Shown here: positions 59,020-64,000 of the stretch, one piece after another
Layout of the letters: the number at the start of each line of letters is the position of its first letter
Numbering within the stretch: position 1 is the stretch's first letter
NCBI GenBank assembly: GCA_947069175.1
Contig: CAMTDV010000018.1
Coordinates: forward strand, 46,388,869 to 46,452,868
From: Scalesia atractyloides
Lineage: Eukaryota; Streptophyta; Magnoliopsida; Asterales; Asteraceae
DNA: 64,000 bases
Direction: 5' to 3'
Position numbers and translations under genes: made by a program
Notes under the pieces: model-generated
What the model saw: the letters and a program-made list of their open reading frames with translations, nothing else
What the model was told of the DNA's origin: nothing
Database searches by the model: none

Positions 59020-62000
59020 TGTAACACCCTGTCTTTTGCGGAAGCGTGTGTATGTGACTTGATCAGTTTTCATTGCATTCGATTATAATAAACAACTATA
59101 TGATAAATACAACGATGTTCATCCATTCATAAGTTTAAAATTTTACAAACCATAAGTTGTTTAAACTACCAACCATCACAAATCCGTAGTTTAATTTACA
59201 ACCATAAGTTTATAAAGTTCCATAAAGGACTTATTTAACAAAAGTTCATATTTATGAGGCTTTGCATCCTATATCTCATCAAGGATGAGATATATGGATC
59301 AAACCCTCCCAAAAGTGGATGACATCTAGACTTGAAGTTCAAAACCTTGATTGTAACGCCAGCACCAAGATCCGCCTAATTTCCTGAAATACATATAAGT
59401 TGAAAGCATCAATAAAAGTTGAGCGAGCTCATGTGTTTTAAGTATTTGCGCATCAAATGATTCTCAAAAACATTTGAAAGTTTACAGTATCGAATATAGT
59501 ATGTAGAACGTCTATGAACATGTTGATCATTAATGTTTTGCAAGGACATTAACATATATGACGACATTAGAGGTACTCAACCCGTGTAGGCAATTTAAGT
59601 GTCGAACCCTCGACAGTGGACACAACAGCACTCTAAGTGGTCTCCCATGGACCGTGAGTGGGGCTCGCCCGTACCCATTAGATCTAACCTTTGTTCCTTG
59701 GTCATCAAAAGGATTAATGGCGTCTTAGTTGCAGCCTATGCTCACATGATCTAAGAGTTCATTCCATAGTTCAATCATACCCTTATCAACATGTATTTCC
59801 CCGAAAGTTGACCGAAAACATTAAGTAAAAGGGGGACATGAACTCACAAGTTTGCGTCCGTAATCTCGTGTACTTAAAGTAGATCTCCTCGAGCCATACT
59901 ACAACCTACACACGTGTTAGGTTTTATTAGACGCTTAGGTCGTGTAACGACTCATAGCCTTATTTATTTATTTAAGACTTGTTTTGGAATATTGTTAAAA
60001 TAATATATTTTCAACTTGTTTCATTATATGCTTTTCACATACATATTCTTCAAGTATAGGTATACTTGTATTTGTGTATTTTACCAAGTATTGGTAGTTC
60101 ATTCTGGTATATATTTATACGTATGTGAGTACGTATTTCTTGTGTCTAAGTAAGTATTTTATACTTAATTTATGTACAATTTTCCGGAATATTATTTTTA
60201 TACTAATAAAATCACCAACATAATATTTCTTAAAATATCTATATTTTAAGAGGATTTTTATAGAAAAGCATCTATAAATTTCATCTTGGCAAAATAAGTA
60301 TATTTTTCGTATATATCTTAAAATTAATATTTTTAAGATTAAACGTAGAAAAAGAAAATATGCATTTTTAGTTTTCACTAAATATTATATTCTTGATTTG
60401 TTTAAGAAAATATATTTTTCTCCATTTAAAATAATATATTTTCTTCTTTGACAAAATATGATATATTTTGTAATAATTATAAAAATTCCATATTTTGCCG
60501 TTTCTTTGGTTTCAAGAACATTGTTTATTACATTTATTAAGTTACAAATTTATTTCCAGAATATATATAAATATAGTCCAAATGTCCGTTGTCTGATTTG
60601 TTCATTATTTGAATATAAGATATATATTTACTTTCTTGTGATGTATTATTTTCAAGGTTCCTAATTTTTAGTATAACTGATACAAGCAATATACATGTAG
60701 CACATACTTTTTGCGACTTCTAAGTATATATTTTCCTAAATATATACTTAGCCATTTTTATTAACAAAAATCAACCTCCAATACTTGCAATTTTTATAAC
60801 AAAAATTATGGCAACTATTCATATTAAAACCAAGATCAAAATTACTTGTAGACACTTGTTTAAAAATTATTTTTCTAAGTGTTTAATTTTTACAAAAAAT
60901 TTTGCCATAGTTTCCCTAAAAAATGGAGGTTTCCATGCTTAATAGCATATCATTTTCTTTTCAAAAATTCATCATCAATCATCAACAATTTACATATAAC
61001 TCACCATAAGCCATAATATGCATTTTTACAACATGATGTGAACTTGAAGTTTTATAAAACTTTGTAGTCTTTTAACATGTTTTTTGGTAAGGTTTAAGAA
61101 CACTAAATCCATGGTTTTTATTTAATAAAACTCCTTCTTGTAAAATTTCATCCTTTACAACTTACAACTTGATTTTACAAACATCATTCTCCTTGCATTT
61201 TTCATGCTACATATACCTTTTCAGTTCCATTTTAACACTTAAGACATGTTCACTTTCTTTTAAAACCAAGTCATGTTGAATCTTGATGTAAATTTTAGTT
61301 TCTTGAAATGTTCATCTTTGAAATTTCACAATTTTAAGATTCGCAACTTGTAGGAATCATCATCCTACACAAAATCATGTTCATCTTCAAGTTTACTTTT
61401 AACATAAAGGATGATCACCATGATTTTTCTCAAGATCCATCCTTACACTTGCTAGATCATGTGTTTAATCATCATCTAGCAAACTACTTATGATGATCTA
61501 CATCATAACACAATAAATCATCAAACTAGTTTACTACACACACTTAAACAACTTTGATCTTCATGTTTTTAAGCTTTATGTTCATGTTCATCATTATCTT
61601 TTTTTGTGATTCTTAAGATTACCAAGTTACATCTTACTTTAACCACTAAAATCAAGTGTAAAAACAAGATCTAGAGAGCTTATTACTAGCACAATGGCTA
61701 GGGAAGAACAAGATACAAGATGAAGAAGAAAAGAGGTGGTTAACAGCTCCACAAGGTGCTCCTTCAAGTCTCCTTGCTTTCAACCTTCTTAAGTATCCTT
61801 GATACACCTTAGAACACCCTTGGATTACTAGATTTTAGTGGAGGAAGATGATGGGGGGGGGGGGGGTATGTTCGGCCGAGAGCATGAGAGGGAGGAGTGG
61901 TGTGTGAGTTTTGATTTCTTTGTGATAAGATTAAGTGTTCCTCCATGCTTCTCATGTCCTTTTAACCTCCATCAACCTTTTTAACCATAAGGTTTTGTGC

Positions 62001-62829
62001 CCAATATCTAGATAACAAATCTAATAAAATAATCAAATAAAATCATGTGTGTGGGATCCATGTCATAACTGTCTATGAGTGGGGGGGGGGGGGTCTTTAG
62101 TTGGGTTTTTAAGTTAGTTAATTTAGTTAGGATTCAAGTGTAAAGTTAGGGGTTTAATGTGATTAGGGATTTTTAAGGTGTAATATGATGTTCGATGATT
62201 ATAACTAGGTTCATGACATTAAAACAATGCCTCTGGCTAGATTTTGGTGGTTTCGGGTAGTGTCCGGTTATTCGTTTGGTTACCGGTTCGTTTAGGTGCT
62301 AAATTGCGCAGTTTAGTGTGCTTTAAGGTACCTTTTATGATGGTTTTGATTCCAAACACTAAAAAGGTTATTCTGGACTATTAAACCTCATTTCTACATT
62401 ATTTTCTAGTGTTAAATTGCTGAATTTTGCAGAATTCTGCAGTTTTAGTGTGTTTCAGGCATTCTCTGGCACTTAAATCATCACTCGGAAGGTAGTTTTA
62501 TGATTCCAACTTTCCTACATACCATTCTAGTGTAACTCTTGTTCCCGGGGCTCAATCTGTATCTTAACATCATGTTTGTCTGAGTACTGAACTCCCGTCA
62601 ATACTTCTAGTTAGCCTGATAGTTGTGCTAACTTTGTTTTGTGCACTAATTCAACCATACCGGGTTGCATGTAATAATGATAAGTAGTCATGCAATATGT
62701 AATGCATCTGTATGTTCTTGAAAGCAATCAGGAAATCATTCATCTCATTGTTTAAATCATGCATAACCATTAAGATACAAATTACTGTTTATTTGTACGG
62801 AGATTACCTAAAAAGTACCAATTGTCACA
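59020..62829 (-). repeat. Gypsy LTR in unit 3
   Basis: 3,810 bp with the same ends. G-runs are at 61853-61866 and 62081-62093. Confidence 0.88.
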
Positions 62830-64000
62830 TTCTCCCCCGTTAAAAGAATTTCGTTCCGAAATACAAGTTGTATTATTAGTCGCAGGGGAGTTGGGAAACA
62901 CGTGCGGGTATTTTGACTTAATTTGGTCTTCACATTCTCATGTAAACCCTGGACCGTGTTGTGAGTTCCAACAAACTTTGACTTGCTTTATACGACTTCT
63001 TCGTGTCTTGTGGACTTTCCAGTCCGTAACCACAACCGGCTCTTCGGTAATTTGGAGTTTGTCGGTAACGTGAATCTCATCTGTTGGAATAACGACTGTT
63101 TCTTGAGTAGGACTTTTCTCGAGATTAGACATGTGAAACGTGTCGTGTACCCTGCTGAGTTCTTCTGGAAGTTTCAAATTGTATGCGACCGTTCCAATTT
63201 TCTTCAGAATTTCGAAAGGTCCAATGTAATGCGGGTTCAACTTTCCATGTTCTCCAAATCATACTACGCCTTTCCAAGGCGAGACCTTCAACAAAACCAT
63301 GTCTCCAACCTTAATTTCCAATGGTTTGCGTCGTTTGTCAGCGTAGCTCTTTTGCCTATCGCAAGCCGCCTTGATACGGTCGCGTATCTGGGCAATCTTG
63401 TCTATGGTTTCTTGTACTAGTTTCGGACCAATGAGTTGTTTATCTCCGGTCTCCGCCCAACACAGCAGGGACCGACACTTTCGCCCATACAAAGCTTCAA
63501 ACGGGGCAGCCTGGATGCTAGTGTGATAGCTGTTATTGTAGGAAACTTCCACTAAAGGCATGTGAGTATCCCAGCTTCCTCCCAAACAATCACATAAGCA
63601 TGCAACATGTCCTCTAAGGTTTGTATTGTCCGTTTGCTGTGGCCGTCCATTTGAGGGTGAGAGGCCGTGCTAAGATTCAATTGAGATCCAAAGTCCTTCT
63701 GAAACGTTTGCCAAATCCTTGACATGACTCGACCATCACGATCGGATATGATAGAAACGGGCACTCCATGACGTTCTACGATTTCCTTAAGATATATTTC
63801 TGCCAGTTTCTTAGTGCTATCCTTTTCACTGCTCGGTAGAAAATGCGCGGATTTGGTGAGTCGATCGACAATAAACCAAATCATATCATGGCCTCTTTGG
63901 GTTCTAGGTTACTTAGTAATGAAGTCCATTGAGACTTGTTCCCATTTCCATACCGGAATCTCGGGTTGTTGCAGCAACCCTGAAGGTTTCTGATATTCCG
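62830..64000 (-). pseudogene. Gypsy pol 3' part in unit 3, partial
   Basis: Integrase core and C-terminus as in units 1 and 2, with the same Lys substitution and stop. The zinc-binding part and RNase H lie beyond the window edge. Confidence 0.88.

Larger units (their letters stand above)
58908..64000 (-). repeat. 5.9-kb tandem array, unit 3 (cut by window end)
   Basis: Copia piece 58908-59019, LTR 59020-62829, pol part from 62830. It is closest to unit 2. The array probably continues past the window. Confidence 0.92.

Overview
The window is plant nuclear DNA: AT-rich, intron-bearing, and made almost wholly of nested plant transposable elements around one host gene. The element families look like those I associate with Asteraceae genomes, but that placement is from memory and the species is not determined.

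Layout. (1) 1-7570: 3' half of a Ty1/copia Sirevirus on + (end of pol, 2 kb spacer, long env-like extra ORF, 3' LTR). (2) 7605-14096: fragments of Athila/Tat-type Ty3/gypsy elements. A minus-strand element (5' LTR 13448-14096, PBS, gag) is split by a solo LTR (8177-12371, TSD GTTGT), and that LTR is split by a second solo-LTR-like element (9084-11653). (3) 14097-16067: non-coding, with a Helitron 3' end, tRNA-derived SINE-like heads and microsatellites. (4) 16077-26295: a Mutator-like element with inverted ends and a 9-bp near-identical target duplication. Inside it sits a complete Ty3/gypsy chromovirus-type element (16270-24794, TSD ATAAG), inactivated by stops. (5) 28093-33930, minus: the only host gene recognised, a 15-exon homologue of the kinetochore scaffold KNL1/Spc7. 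It has a PP1-docking RVSF motif at the N-terminus and an RWD-like C-terminus, and three one-base frameshifts fall in exons 1 and 3. (6) 34029-37902: a non-autonomous Helitron that begins 98 bp upstream of the KNL1 start codon. (7) 37903-40293: repeat debris. (8) 40294-47251: a second Sirevirus on minus with the same pol, spacer, env-like ORF and LTR order. (9) 47138-64000: a head-to-tail tandem array of 5.9-kb units, each with about 113 bp of that Sirevirus, a 3.8-kb gypsy LTR and the 3' part of a dead gypsy pol. The array runs off the window.

Most notable signals: both Sireviruses carry many copies of a palindrome with the shared core TTCGNNCGAA, in the pre-env spacer and again in the LTR, although the flanking arms differ between them. 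Both have a good intron-like 3' splice site just before the env-like ORF. The 5.9-kb array was amplified from a chimaera of two retrotransposons after its integrase was already dead. The KNL1 locus has a Helitron almost at its start codon.
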